From Lasioglossum baleicum (taxonomy: Eukaryota; Arthropoda; Insecta; Hymenoptera; Halictidae): a DNA stretch of 64,000 bases. Every line of letters starts with the position of its first letter. Within the stretch, counting starts at the first letter, position 1. The translations under genes and the position numbers were made by a program. Under the pieces are notes generated by a model, which worked only from the letters and a program-made list of their open reading frames with translations, had not been told where the DNA came from and did not search any database. Positions 44,811-58,384 of the stretch are shown here, one piece after another. The stretch lies in contig NC_134941.1 of assembly GCF_051020765.1 (NCBI RefSeq), positions 5,952,001-6,016,000 on the forward strand, in the 5' to 3' direction.

Positions 44811-47752
44811 CAGAAAGCTCAATTTTTATAATTTGTTTAAAAGTAAAGATAAAAATTTCGCTTTATTTTTAATTACACTCAAATAATGCATAATAGTGTG
44901 TGGCAGATGAAAAAATTAAGACAATCATTTCTATACACTTACTGTGTATTGCGAAGCTTCTGATTTTTTAATAAAAGTGACAACAAGATCCGAAATGGAA
45001 AATGTAACGTATTTCATACAAATACAAATAAAACGGATTATCTATAGTAAAACATTTCCATTACATTCATGAAAATACTGTCACATTGTATTTAATTCTT
45101 TTAGTCGGCTTTCAATAACGAGAAAGACCATAAAATTACATTTTCCATGGAACGAAATCGCTGGAATATACAATTCATTTAATGCTTGGCAATATTAAAA
45201 GATGAATTTTTCTATATGTAAATTGAACTACTTTTATATATTAATCCCTGTTGGCTCTCATAATCATACGAGTTTTTACTTTATTTCTATACACTCGCAG
45301 CATATTCAATCGGATACCGAAAATTTTCAATAGTCCAGAGATTAATTTTTCTCTTTGATTCCAGGCCAATCGTATCTGAATTGATCAAAATTTATAGTTG
45401 CATAAATCTCCGCCATTTATGTACTGGTTGTATCTAGATAGTGTGGAGCATAGTGCAGAGTGCATTCTCAATGATGCTATACAAGTATAAAAATCAAATG
45501 CAAATTTAAACATTTCTCAAGTAATTTGTATAATACAAACAGAAAATATAGATTGAAATATAGATGAAAGTATACATCAATATATAAATCAATATACACC
45601 ATCAATGAATATTTTCGTAATATAATAAATGGTCATTAATATTTATAATTAAGAGAGTATATTATAGCGTGTGACGCGGATATAATGGTTGAAGCCAACA
45701 AGTTCTGAATGAAGAGCTATATTGAAATAGCTGAGCAGTTATAACTTTTCTGAATGTCATGCACATAATTTTAACTAACGACATATGCACAATTAATTTT
45801 TACTTTCTCCTCGTGAAACACAAAACGATGATCGTCGCATTGTAAAACGCTGTTAACGACCATGTTAAGTATGTTATCACGGCATCGCCCCGTCACGTGA
45901 GATTATTATCATTATTATCGCGATACTGTCGTTAATTTTATTCTCACACTGTCATTCGTTAAAACTGTCACGCATTCAAGCACATACAAGCCTTTAATCC
46001 GTAACCGGTTCTTCCTGAAACCAGTTCGAAACCACCGCGAATCCACAGCCCCGGATTGATAAACCAGACGAGACTTTTGTTTTACTCCACCCTAGCGCCA
46101 GCTATTTCTACTTTCACAGCATTCTCGAAACACCACTTCCGGGGAACGTGCCCTTACTCCATCGGTTTCCCTTTCCTCTGTCTTCTGCGTCGCCCATTCC
46201 TTTTCCCAGTCGACGGATACTATCTATTCCGTGAGGCGCAAAGCTTTCCCAGCCGTTCAATGACCAACTGAATATGAAGTGCAAAGAGAAAGTAACGAGT
46301 GTCGGGGAAAACTGGGGGATACTTTAGTTTTCGCCCGACACCGGTCGATTTCAGGAATACACAACTCCGTCCGCAAGTCACCAGACACTTAAATCTCTGC
46401 TCTTTAAACTATTATAACTCCGTCAGAAAAAAATCGTACAATCATTCACCTGGGCTGATTTTAAAGTATTCTCTCTCTACGAGAGCGAGAAATTTTTTAT
46501 CTTATTGAATCCATCGTACATTTGAAGACTGAAGCTTCTGCTTTAAAATGACCCCTCGATAGTCTCTCTATTTTTTCTTGACACGGAGTTATGATAGTTT
46601 AAATATCAATTATGTAGCAGGAGGCTCGAGAGCACAGGTTTTCTAGTTGAAAATTTTCAAAACGTCTCTCTGACGGTAGGAAAGTCTCTTTATTGTCTGA
46701 ATCTACCGTAGATTGTGGGATTAATGTTCCTCCTTTGAAATCAGCTCTCAAAAGACACTGTACAATTTGTTTCACCTAAATCCGTCACGCATTCGAAGAT
46801 TGAAGTGTTTCTTTGAAAATGGCTACTTAAAAATCGCCCTAAGGTCTTGTTCTACCAAATTATAATCATTTACGAGATAGAATGTCGTATCATCTCTTAT
46901 CAATTTCTGCATTAATTCAAAATGATCGACTTCTGAAGCAAATGCACGACGCCCTCGCATCAGGATTTGATTCACTGAAATTCACGCGATCAATCATTCT
47001 ACAGTATCTGGAACTGAATGTAGCATCCGCAGGTAGAAAATTACAATACTAAATAGATGCAACATTGACGGATGTTCGGATCAAAACATCCCACCGGAAG
47101 AGCAAAGTTCTCTTAAACCTGGACCTATGGAGCGTTGAAAAATGAAACAAAGGGAAGCAGGTCAGCAAAAAAGATGTTGAATCGATAATTGTAGAATTGA
47201 AGAGAGTCGACATCGCTGTCCCCATGTATCCGTTTCTCTTTTTGCTCTCTTTCCCGCGGATCTCATCCCTCGATCAGAAGTATTCCCGCGAAAGTGGAAG
47301 CTCTTCGGGGCTTTCAGCGATCAGAGGATTCTCGCGACGAGGCAAGGAGAAAGTAGGAGATGCCGTGGATATGAAGGAGGTTATAGGGGGAAATGCTGCA
47401 GAACAGACAGAGTAGAAAGAGGAGGTAAGGAGTTAAGAACTCGTCTGTATGATTTCCTTGGCGAGGCTGCGCTGTTTTATTCATCGCCATAGTCACGAGG
47501 GTAAAATAGGATTGGTCGGTTTCAGTCGGCGGGCAGGGTTATCCTGTGGACACTCGATTAACGAAGGGAATCTTGTTTTCGTTTCATTATCTCGGAGCTT
47601 CTACTAAGAACGAATTGTTTTCTGTCAGTCAAGCCGACCTCTCGTTCCTTTCCTGGCTGCATCCTATCGTCTACTTTGTCTGCCACCGTTAATCGAAACG
47701 CCGTCTCGTTAATTCATCTGGCGTTCGAATCGAACCCCCCCTCGAACGCCTA
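44811..47752. other. No gene recognised
   Basis: AT-rich to about 45870, then GC-richer at 45880-46300 and 47190-47750. Between 46370 and 46880 there are loosely repeated phrases (TTTAAACTATTATAACTCCG, GAAGACTGAAGCTTCTGCTT, ATTCGAAGATTGAAGTGTTT, TTTGAAAATGGC) that look like an old tandem or dispersed repeat, too diverged to set units. No gene is supported. Confidence 0.35.
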
Positions 47753-47934
47753 CAGGGTGTCTCAAAATCTGCTACGTAAACACAGTAATTACCAGACATA
47801 CGTGAACACTTCGGGACATAAGCGTCACTCGTATCGTGTACAGTCACTATTTCTTAACCTCTTTCTGCTAGAACGTAGAAAAGGATAGTAAACAATAACA
47901 CAACTTAATTTTTCTTACTTATTTGTTTATGAAA

Positions 47935-48225
47935 CTCTTATATTCGTGACATTTTTCTGATTAAGACGACACCAATCACTGTACAATTTGGAGCATATCT
48001 ACTAGTTTAATTCACGATGTAATAGACACTCGATTATTCCAAGTGGAGTACGAGTATTTAACTAATGGTACAGTTATCTAGCTGCATTGCTAGATTGAAT
48101 CTTTACCGATCGAGGTTCTACTAAATCGTGAATTAAACAGGTAAATATAATCCAAATTGTACAGTGTTTGGGCTCGCCTTAATCAGAAAAATGTCACGAA
48201 TTTGTCACTAAAAGATTCAAGAAAG
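47935..48225. mobile_element. Family F fold-back element, copy 1
   Basis: The left arm (ATTCGTGACATTTTTCTGAT to AGTTTAATTCACGA) is inverted in the right arm (TCGTGAATTAAACAGGTAAA to ATCAGAAAAATGTCACGAAT). The arms are about 75-80 bp with a loop of about 105 bp. Similarity to copy 2 continues upstream to about 47814, so the true element may begin near the CAGGGTGTCTCAAAA at 47753. Relatives: 52721-52951 and 63231-63791. Confidence 0.75.
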
Positions 48226-49341
48226 AAATATAAGCATATAATGATTCATACGAATTATTAACTTCTAATGTTCGGGGTCTCTAATTTCCTAGTGTTAAAT
48301 AAAAAAGGAGGGGATAAATTCGAAGCTTTTCAAAATGAGATTATCTCGGCCACTGAATTTTGTCGTACAGGACGGCCTGGGGAAGGTGCAGTTACGACAA
48401 ACCGTCAGGTTTCATTCGAGTTTCGTCGACGTTTAGAAACGGGCAGAGCTAAAGGTGAACGTAGCAAGCGTTCTTATCTGCTTCTTTGCCGACGTAATCC
48501 GACACACGATTTCCTCGGGATAGCCATGTCTCGCGGCAATAACAATAATTTGTCGTCGGACACTTCAACGGCTTTCCCACGCGGGAATTATCGGGCGTTC
48601 GCGAAATAAAGGCTGTGTCACAGTCGAACGGCCAATACGGTTCTCACCCTCCCTCACTCCCCCCTTCGCTCTATCTCTGTGCTGTTCTGATGCGCCGGCT
48701 AGATAATTTTCTCTCTCACTGGATCCGAAGGCGTCTCACCGGAGCGAGACGAGTCTTCATCGTTTCAAGGTAGCGCCCGATGTTCGTCTCTTCTTCGAGC
48801 GCGATCATCAATCTTCAGACGCGGGGGGGCTAGGTAACACGTTCATCTCCCAATTACGGGCCTCTTCCTTCCGGGAAAAGGGATTTGCATCCCCGAAGAA
48901 GCACGGCACGACGCCCGGTCAAAGACCCTTCGATAAATCGACTTTTCAGACGTGTGTTTTTCAACACCTTCTCGCGCACGGCTGAACCCTTCCAACGCAC
49001 AGTTCTATTAGCTCGTTGAAAATGAAATCCCCGTTTTCGGAATGCAAATTTTATGTTACTGAAATACTATTACAGTCTACAGGTTTATATTAGACAGGTA
49101 CATATTATATTGAAAATATGAAAAGACTTTATTAATCGAAGCAATACGGGAGTTTAGGAAATTTCAAGGTCACTTTCATTTTCTAAAACAGAAACATACA
49201 TTTTTTTATGCACTATTCGGCGGAGCTCGTCATTCTCTATAAAAAAAGTATTAACCTATGTATGCCAAAAAATTACGAATTTAAAAGATACGTCAACTTT
49301 AATTTTGTTGAATTCAATTCAAAATACATATGGTAAATATA
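48226..49341. other. No gene recognised; GC-rich island
   Basis: 48330-49020 is GC-rich. A 113-codon plus-strand frame (48268-48609) is charged but unrecognised and starts in AT-rich sequence without splice support. Confidence 0.35.
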
Positions 49342-50427
49342 GGGTCTCCACTTTCTTACTTAATTTAAAGTCATCATACATAAGTAGAACCTATTATGTA
49401 TAAGCCATTAACGTTGTAAAATAAATAAGCAGGCCTTTATCCATAATCAAATGAATGTATTCCAAAATGTAAGCAGCACATGTCTGCAGTATTTCGATGC
49501 TAGCAATGCATCAATTTATGAACGCAGTTTCAACACAAAATATGGTATATTATATAAATATGGGGTCTCCAACTTTCTTCCTTAATTTAAAGTCACCCTA
49601 CATATGTAGAACCTATTACGTAATAAGCCATTAACATTGTAAAATAAATAAGCAGGCATTTATCAATAATAAAATGAATGTATTCTAAAATGTAAGCAGC
49701 ACATGTCTGCAGTATTTGGATGCTAGCAATGCATCAATTTATGAACGCAGTTTCAACACAAAATATGGTATATTATATAAATATGGGGTCTCCAACTTTC
49801 TTCCTTAATTTAAAGTCACCCTACATATGTAGAACCTATTACGTAATAAGCCATTAACATTGTAAAATAAATAAGCAGGCCTTTATCCATAATCAAATGA
49901 ATGTATTCCAAAATGTAAGCAGCACATGTCTGCAGTATTTCGATGCTAGCAATGCATCAATTTATGAACGCAGTTTCAACACAAAATATGGTATATTATA
50001 TAAATATAGGGTCTCCACTTTCTTCCTTAATTTAAAGTCACCCTGCATAAGTAGAACCTATTACGTAATAAGCCATTAACATTGTAAAATAAATAAGCAG
50101 GCCTTTATCAATAATAAAATGAATGTATTCTGAGATGTAAGCAGCACATGTCTGCAGTATTTCGATGCTAGCAATGCATCAATGTTATGAACGCAGTTTA
50201 AACACAAAATATGGTATAAATATAGGGTCTCCACTTTCTTCCTTAATTTAAAGTCACCCTGCATAAGTAGAACCTATTACGTAATAAGCCATTAACATTG
50301 TAAAATAAATAAGCAGGCCTTTATCAATAATAAAATGAATGTATTCTGAAATGTAAGCAGCACATGTCTGCAGTATTTCGATGCCAGCAATGCATCAATT
50401 TATGAACGCAGTTTCAACACAAAAATT
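49342..50427. repeat. Tandem array, unit about 215-223 bp, five copies
   Basis: GGGTCTCCA recurs at 49342, 49563, 49786, 50009 and 50224. Each unit contains CTTAATTTAAAGTCACCCTA, ATAAGCCATTAACATTGTAA, GTAAGCAGCACATGTCTGCA and GCTAGCAATGCATCAATTTA. Copies are highly similar, so the array is young or homogenised. The fifth unit has lost the GGTATATTATATAAATAT tail seen in the others. Confidence 0.95.
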
Positions 50428-52720
50428 CCTATCTTTTAGAAGAACATATTAGAAAGACTTCCAAAATATGTCCCCAATATAGACAGAGATATACGTTGCG
50501 AATTCAGACGAAGCTTTCGAAAATGTAGGTCAAAACGGAACCCGACGCCGGTTGCTTGACTGTAGAATTCGAAATTTTCGCGATTAGAATGATCGACGGT
50601 TTTCCAATAGCACTCTGTTCGAAAAGAAGAAAATCCAACAGTTAGATATAACGCCTCGCGCGAAACAATTGCGCTCGTGATTCAGTCTCTTTGAAAATGA
50701 CATTTGTGTCGTGATCCATGGATCCTTCGAGCATCCTTCGCTCGGACTGTTAATAGAAAGCTACCGAAGACCAGATTAAGATACGACATTGAATAGAAAG
50801 CCTTCTTCTCCTTCGTCTTCTCTGCTCGGCACTTTGTGTCATCGCCAGTTACTTTGAAAATGAGAGGCACACATCTCGCGATTCTTAGGGCAGTCTACAT
50901 CAAAGAATTACGACCTCGTTCTGCTGTACCGTATATACGCATATACTGCACTGGAAATTCTCGATTTTAAAGAGGTAGTGGCGAGTGAAAGGAATCGGCC
51001 ATGTTTCCCTTCTCGGGGAAAACGGAGAAGGAATGCTGGGACCGACAAAGTCCTGCCAAGGATCGCAGTTCAGCTCCTTTCGTCTTTCGAGAAGAGATTG
51101 CTTCTTCGCAATGTCAAAATGTTAGAGCTTTTCACGCTATTTGCCTTTCATAATCCGTCGCGAGCTTAATTAATGCTCTGGATACTTTTTGCAACAGAAA
51201 GATTCTCGCCAGAATGTTTGGATGTTTTCCAAATGCTTAATCGACTCTTGTACATAAACTCAATACTGGTTTGTTTCAATGTTACAATAGTGAGACCTTG
51301 ATATTATTGTACAATTTCTTGCACACGTTTTTTTTAGATATTTCTTGTAAATGTACAGTCAGTGTACCAAATGTGTAATCTGTCTCGCTCATTTGTTATA
51401 ATTAATTAAAGTTTGGCGACTTTGACAGTATACGTTTGGTGTGTGTTATATTAAAATTTGGTTAACAAAGCTACTTCTTATTAAACAAATAGCCAAATGC
51501 TCTGTAATCGTTATACTATCGTTCAAAAGAAATTGAATTAGTATTAAAAAGACTGGTTGCAGATGGTTTGTTGGTATATACATAGATACATTAGTCAAAA
51601 GTGGATAATACAAAATTATCTTTGAGATATATGTTAAATTTTTCATATCCAGAAGAAGCATATTCAAGACAACAATAATAATATAAAAAATTCTTACAAG
51701 CACAGACGAATGGAACAACAATTGCAACAGGATAAAATGCGAACGACCAAAATTCGTTATCCAAGCGGTACCGTATATTAAGTACTTCTGAATTTTCCTA
51801 AGCATATTACAGCAATTACTTCATTATAATACGATACTCCTATTACAGTATAGATATTCCTATAAGAAGATTACACGTATAATGAAGTGGTTCGAATTTC
51901 CTATACAATAATTTAATGCTTAATGGCCCGCATTATATTCTCACGAAAACCAAATATATCGGCAAGATTTGTTATTTGAACGTTTGAGGATTTTTGGAGA
52001 AACAAATCCATGAAAAATCAATTAAATCACTGGCCCAGATTTCCGATTAGGAAAACATCTTCTATCCGACGAATCTTCGATGTTTCTCAAAGTGTACGAC
52101 TTCCGTTCTGCTCTTCTATCCTCGCGGCAGTGGCTAGATCTCTTTTTCCAGCGTATCACACTCCCGTTCTTCCAAGGTGCACGTACAGCGCATCCTTCCT
52201 TTACCGGAAAAAGACTACATTTCTGGGAATCCTCGGATAACTTTCTCGTTTCTTTTCCGGCTCACCTATTTCTTTATTCTCATGATGCTCCCGCGCATCA
52301 TACGAGGTTCGACACAGACTTCCGATGACACGTACCGTTGAAACTGTCCTCTCGTAACTTTTTTTTTTTGCCCGGGCTGATGTCTCCCCGAGTACGTCGT
52401 TGGATTCTATTTATTGTACGCACCGGGCTCTCTGCTCCCTTTGAGAATTGATAACAATGGGAATCCGTGGAACTTTTCGTTCTTATTCAAACTTTCACGG
52501 AAACTAAAAAGAAAAGTTCGAGGTTCTGATTCATTTAATACACTCGTTGGGAAACGTGTACGGTGATGCTTCGATACATGTTTGCGAAAATTCAGAGACC
52601 AAAATGTTACCTATATCGTGTACAACAATAGTTTTTTATTGACCTCTTACTGTTAGTGGCAAATGTAAAAAAGACTATACTAACCCAGTGACAAATTTTT
52701 TTTGTTTTTTATTCTTCTTT
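50428..52720. other. No gene recognised
   Basis: GC-richer segments at 50490-51170 and 52010-52500, AT-rich between. A 119-codon minus-strand frame (51805-51446) is Ile/Leu-rich and lies in AT-rich DNA; the other frames are short. No splice-bounded coding frame was seen. Confidence 0.35.
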
Positions 52721-52951
52721 TTATGAAACCCTTACCACCATATTCGCGACATTTTTCTGATTAATGTTATTCAAAAGACAACGCAGTTTGGATTACATTT
52801 ACTTGTTCAATTTACTAGATCGTTGGTTCGGATAATCGAGGATCAACTGAAGAGTGAATTAAACAGGCAAATATGTTCCGAACTATGTCATGTTTGGGTT
52901 CATTTTAATCAGGAAACTGCCACAAATATGTTAGTAAATGTGTAGTAAAAG
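52721..52951. mobile_element. Family F fold-back element, copy 2
   Basis: The left arm has ATTCGCGACATTTTTCTGAT and CAGTTTGGATTACATTTACT; the right arm has GAATTAAACAGGCAAATATG and TTTTAATCAGGAAACTGCCA. The loop contains GGTTCGGATAATCGAGGATC, the same pogo-like word found in copy 3. Confidence 0.75.
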
Positions 52952-54549
52952 AATAATTAAAAACAAAAAAGTTTTATTGTTGGATTAGATTATAAATAAC
53001 CCACCATTTATAATTCAGAAGTAACGTTTGTAATTAATTCGAACACTATCACAGTTAAACATAGATAAAACGTTTGGATGAGTAATCGTGAAAGTAGTAT
53101 ACAAGGTGATCCAAAAGTCACGAGACTATTTCATACATGTAAATTTTTAGGAATTAAAAGAGTCATTCTTTTGGACTACCCTGTAATTAATTTCAGAATA
53201 TTTCAAGAACTTATATAATAGCCAATCATGTTTTCGTTTCAAAGTTGAAGGTCTGAGCTGATCAATCAATGATCTAATTTAATCAATGATTTAAAAAATT
53301 AATTATTGTTGTGTGTATCATAGAGAAAAGTGAGTGAAGTAGTGTATATCTGTGAGAAAGTGAAAGGAACGTTGACGTCGAGCATAAGAAAAGAAATTCT
53401 GGAGTTCCGGCGATCAATTTTAGCATTCTGGCAAATTTATCTGATTCTTCGTTCGCGTATTGACTTATCGTTGCGGAAATTGTGCCTCAAATATACATCG
53501 GAAACGTGTTTCGACATCCTTACAAGCTCTTTACGAGTTTTTTTTTTACGAGTTCCTCCTCACACGAAGAAAGCAGTCCTCGCGCAAACACGCATTCAAC
53601 ACTTCCGTTTATTGAATTCGCATACCCATTGCGATTCTATGTACTGGCGATTTGAAACATAGTAAACCATGTATACCACAATATTAGAAGACACTCTGAC
53701 ACATACTTTTCTGTGTACTCTCGCCAGTATCAGACACGTGTTCCCAACGAACATATTCACTAACACTTCCGGCCAGCTGCGAACTCGGCGATCCTTAAAT
53801 TCTCGGAGTTCCGAACTTTGGAAATTATGCGAACGGTGTAAAAGTCTATGGAAACGTTTCATCATTGAAAATTAGCGTTGTATGCTTCTATCACTTAAAT
53901 ATTAATAAGCCATGCTATAGCAAATTTATAAACAAATGGATTAAAATAATTTATCGATTAGATGCCTCTTGCTTTTATATAAGACTAAACAATGTAGTGC
54001 TAAAAAATTTTAATGAAATAATGAAAAATATGGAAGAAGCGCGAATGGTTTAATAAAATGTTTTTGCTCATTGCATTAACTGTAATTAGTGAATACTAAT
54101 TAAGCTTGAGTGGATTTCTTTTCTCCGTTATAAACTTTCGGAACTCATTTGAGTAGCCGTAATTATAATGCAGATGCATTTACTCCTAATGCACAAAACA
54201 TAGTGAAATGAAATTTCACTGTAAAATTTCGCAATATATTATTATAGAAAATAGCATTATGCCCATTTTTCTTTTTCCTAAATTAGCTTCCAGAATTTCA
54301 AATTTGCACAGAGATCCAAAACATAGTGAAATGGTTCGTAGTCATCTCTAGGGCAACCCACAGTGTTAGATATAATTTGGTTTGTGATCACACCGTGGTT
54401 ACGGTGTTTATTGTACTGAACCACTGTGTAAATATAAATATACAATCAATATACCAGCCGAAATTGCAGTAGGCAGAAACTCTACATTGAATAAAGCAAA
54501 CAGGACAAAAAAAAACATAATCGAAATTAGTAATTTTATATATTTTATT
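52952..54549. other. No gene recognised
   Basis: Contains a GC-richer patch (53330-53870) with overlapping frames of 68-110 codons, unrecognised, plus the small inverted-repeat element at 53101-53184. Confidence 0.35.
53101..53184. mobile_element. Very short inverted-repeat element
   Basis: ACAAGGTGATCCAAAAGTCA at the left and TTCTTTTGGACTACCCTGT at the right are inverted relatives, 84 bp in all. The ends resemble CAGGGTG-type insect MITEs such as 37608-37796. No target duplication could be confirmed. Confidence 0.5.
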
Positions 54550-54838
54550 ACCACGCTTCTATTAGCTTGCAGTGTCGTTGTTGTATGCGTCAAATCTTGT
54601 AATCGAATTTTAAACCACTTCCCGATGAACTAGAGACTTGAAACTTTAAACATATCTCAGAATTGGATTAAAAAACAGATTTTAAAAAAACTGTGCGTTC
54701 AGGAGAAAAGAAAATGTTATATTAAAATGCACCAAAAAGGAGAAAATAATTTTTTAGACATTAGTGACTATAAATAAAAGCGCGGAGGGCCCACGAAGAT
54801 TTTTCTCCTTTTTAGTGCATTTTAATATAAGCGTGATT
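54550..54838 (-). mobile_element. Family C element, copy 3, shortened
   Basis: In reverse orientation: ACCACGCTTCTATTAGCTTG at the left is the family's far end, and TTTTAATATAAGCGTGAT at the right is its near end. Most of the unique middle is deleted, joining TGTGCGTTCAGGAGAAAAG directly to the palindrome. The palindrome is reduced on one side but keeps the GCCCACGAAGAT loop word. Confidence 0.75.
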
Positions 54839-57600
54839 TTTAAAAAGATTTTTTTTATATATTTTTTTTTATTATATAAATGTTTGCGTCTCTTGCAATA
54901 AACAGCTCTAGTTTCTTCACATCGAGATGAGCTAATAATATAACCATGAACAGTAACGAAGGGTGACATAATTTATTAGAAAATACAAGAAGAACAGACA
55001 AATTTCATTATACCGTTGCATTATTTCCAGCTTATTACAATTATTCAGGAACAAATGTGTCGATGATTATAAAAGAGTGACGAAGTCATGGTTTATTTCT
55101 TCGAAAAGTTTGCGCCCGATTTGCTAAAAATATTTTACCATGATTCAACTGTAATGTATAAGTTTTCAATTCACTATGTAATTATTAGTGAAGCCAGTCG
55201 ACGTAATACATAACCAGCAAAAAGATGAATTCGTTCGGAACGTTGACTCGGTTAGAGATGGACGCAGACAATTTTTAGTCCAGTGATCAAATTGTGAGAT
55301 GTCTATAATGGTTCCCAGAATAAATAGTACGTAATAAAATTCGGCTTCGGAAAACAATGTTCGCTCTGGACGAGCAAACGGTTCGAAGAATGAGTAAAGG
55401 ACCATCTATTTGCCATTATAGCCGAGTACTCCGGCTGTAATTCACTATTACGAAAAGTGCTTCTCAAGGTAAATATGATTCACCGAGGATCCGCATTGAA
55501 CGATGCCGAGAGAGCACACAACGCTAAAAAAAAAAGACGAGGAATCCGGCCGACTTCTCAAGTCCCTTGAAAATTTGTAATTCAGAAGCACCTTGCTACT
55601 TACTCGATAAAGAAATTTTTTTTTTTTAGGGAAACACTTTCGCGTAAGAGCCCTTCGCGGTCGCGCGCGAGCGCGTTTTCACCGCTTCTTCTCCTCTCGG
55701 TATTTGCTACATTGCCGATAGTAAAAATCGCGAAGGCGTGCCCGCAGGATTTTGTGCGGCGAATCCTCCGGGTAAGTTCTGAAAGCGGATTTAACGTAAC
55801 GAACCCTCGCGATATTCAGACCGCAGTCGCTCGTAAATTTCCTGGACAGATAAAGCTCCGCCGGACGAGGTAACCGGAGAAACGTTCCGGAACTCCTGTT
55901 TATCTCGTCGAATTCCGAGAATTTTCCAGCGAATCGGGGCATGAATTTTTAAGTTCGGGCATCGCGCACCGCGTTCGTTCATCGATTACTTCATTCCGGC
56001 GCGGCGCGACGCGGCATCGGCGTCGGCGGTTGTTGCACGGCCCGAAATGAGAGAGTCGACGACGCAAAACTTTACGTCTAACCGCACGCCAAAGTGAACC
56101 GGCGAAAGAGCCAAAGATAAAAAGGGAACTGCGGAACCGCTAAAAGAAACTCCGAGTATCGCGTGACTCCGAAGATCCTTCACTTACGGAAAGAAGACAT
56201 TCGATAGCGCTCCTCCGGAACTTCGGGAATAACGAAGTAATTTATGGCTTCCTCGGCGAATGGTCGACCAACATTGCCGATTCAAAACTTACATGGATTC
56301 GTCCGAAATATTTTCGTGACGTTCTGCTACATTGATACAGGCCACTCCTAAACATCCCTTTCAGATATAATCGCAGCGTGGACCGTTTCTATGAAATAGC
56401 TGGAATTAACTCGAAAATTTTCGAGAACTTAACTCTTCATTGAGTTGGAAAAAAACACTAACTTATATCTGGTTTTATCTGTTAAATAAATTATAGTCAT
56501 GTTCAGGTCCTTTGAAGTAAAAGCTAAACACACATATATAATATATACGTTGTTAGTTTCCAATCATTTAATATGAAATTCAATTTTATTGTAGTCAACA
56601 TTTGGCCATTAAAAAATACGTTTATACGATAAATATAAATGTTGTTTTTTCCTAGTAAATTATAAACGTCAAAGAACTTCTATTCATAGTGATCTTAAAA
56701 TAAATAATGTGCAAGGGGTGAAGCTTTTAGATTTCCAAAAAATCAATTTTGTTTTACATTTTCTTTGAGTGTTCTTAAATAAACAAAAGGACTACACAAG
56801 TCAACATATTTACTTTAAAACGTACTCTATTAGTTACCAATTAATGTGTGTGTCAGGTGCTACAAGAAGAATACACCTTTTATGCTTTAATTTTATGCTT
56901 TAAGTTGTTCATGTGCATTAGCACAGAAAACTCTGCTGTAGAAGTCCAGTTTTAACATTTTCATTTGATTTTTTTAAACGAAGCACATCCGATATTGTTC
57001 GCACATGGTTTTTTTCGCGCAGAATTGATTTAACTCGGTTTAGAAGAATGTAAAACTCTCTGTTTGTGCGATTTATTTTGATTTAATATACATAGTTCAC
57101 ACAGCGCTTTTTTTAAATCTCGATTTGGATTAAACGCTGTGGAAATACTCTTATATAAAAAACCCCCTCGCAGTTAGATTTATAGGTAACATACCGCTTG
57201 TACCGGTTTTATTTTTTGATGCAGCTTTAACTTTGTAAATGTGCGTACCATGCAGTGAAGTGCTGAATATAAAAACCGCGTAAATAACTACATGAATGCA
57301 CAGTAAAATTTGTAACTGTGTTTCGACATACCCAATCATTGCTGACATACTATTTTTTTTATAAAAAACAATTCTGTATACATAGTAGTAATTGTTACGA
57401 ATTTACAAAATATAAACTGTGTAAATGTTATTTAAAAAGAACGTATAATTTGTACTTGGTTTTCATGAAATCCATTTTATATTTTTTGATGTGGGTTGTA
57501 CTGGCAATAAGTCGGTGATTAATTAATATCGGTTTTTATCTACAGTATAGTGAGTGACTTTTACTATACTATAGTAAATATGCTTACGTTATAGAGTGAC
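54839..57600. other. No gene recognised; GC-rich island
   Basis: 55480-56350 is GC- and CpG-rich with minus-strand frames of 87 and 65 codons (55942-55679 and 56183-55986) that I do not recognise. The remainder is AT-rich. No splice-bounded exon was seen. Confidence 0.35.
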
Positions 57601-57649
57601 CAGAGTTGGTAAAAAATTTTATTTACATAAAAATGTTTGCCCAACTCTG
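57601..57649. mobile_element. 49-bp hairpin with CAGAGTTGG ends
   Basis: CAGAGTTGG at the left and CCAACTCTG at the right, flanked by AGAGTGAC and ATAGTGAC (7 of 8 matching). This is the layout of a hAT-like element reduced to little more than its termini. Chance cannot be excluded for so short a unit. Confidence 0.5.
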
Positions 57650-58300
57650 ATAGTGACAACTACATTGCGTTACTCACTACAGAATTAAAAAGTATTCCAA
57701 AGAATACAACCGAAATCTAGAAAACTATGGATATTATATAATTGTTTAAAAATCACAAAAATATCATAATACATTGACTACTACACCGATGCAAATATTT
57801 TTGCAGTTTTCTGAAAAACTCAAGTAGAATTCAATTAACATTTAATAATATATATTTTCTTCTATACTCGGAACAGCAAAATTCCTTTTTGTTGGATTCA
57901 ATATTTTTACGGTTTCTTCAGAAACCCATCTGCCATGTAAAAACAGAATTGGTTGTATATCGCCGTGCACATCTTGTAACGGCAACCGTAGCGCCGACAT
58001 GCTTCCTTCATTCCTAGCCGACGGGAACCAATCAATCGAAAGTTTTTATCAGGAAAAGTTTTCAGCTTCCCGAAGACTTAATCGCTTCGAAAGCGATCTT
58101 CACTTTCCGAAAGCCGATTAGACCTCGGTTCTACGGCCGGTGACTTTCTTCGGGGCTGAGCGCTGCGTCTCACATGGAAACCTCCCTTTAGACTTCAAAC
58201 GGGGTCTCTCCGGAAAGACACTGTGAATCAGTTTAGCTAAGTATCGGGTTTACAACTTCAGAATATGCTTCCAGAAAATTATACGACCATGAGTTACCAG
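57650..58300. other. No gene recognised
   Basis: AT-rich, with a GC-rich patch at 57960-58260 that has no recognisable frame. Confidence 0.3.
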
Positions 58301-58350
58301 TAGACTCCGAATTTTCTGCATCTACCACAAAAATGAGTAGGTGAAATATA
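58301..58350 (-). mobile_element. Family A hAT-like MITE, terminal fragment
   Basis: TAGACTCCGAATTTTCTGCA followed by ACAAAAATGAGTAGG matches the CATAAATGCAT-side end of family A in reverse orientation. The remainder is gone, perhaps replaced by the TTAA element that starts at 58385. Confidence 0.55.
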
Positions 58351-58384
58351 GAAGAGTAGAATTTTTCTTAGGAACATTATTTAA

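Noticed and set aside
45395..45425. Word resembling the family A right end (GCATAAATCTCCGCCA)
   Set aside because: Too short and lacking the CAGTCTA terminus, internal blocks and a target duplication.
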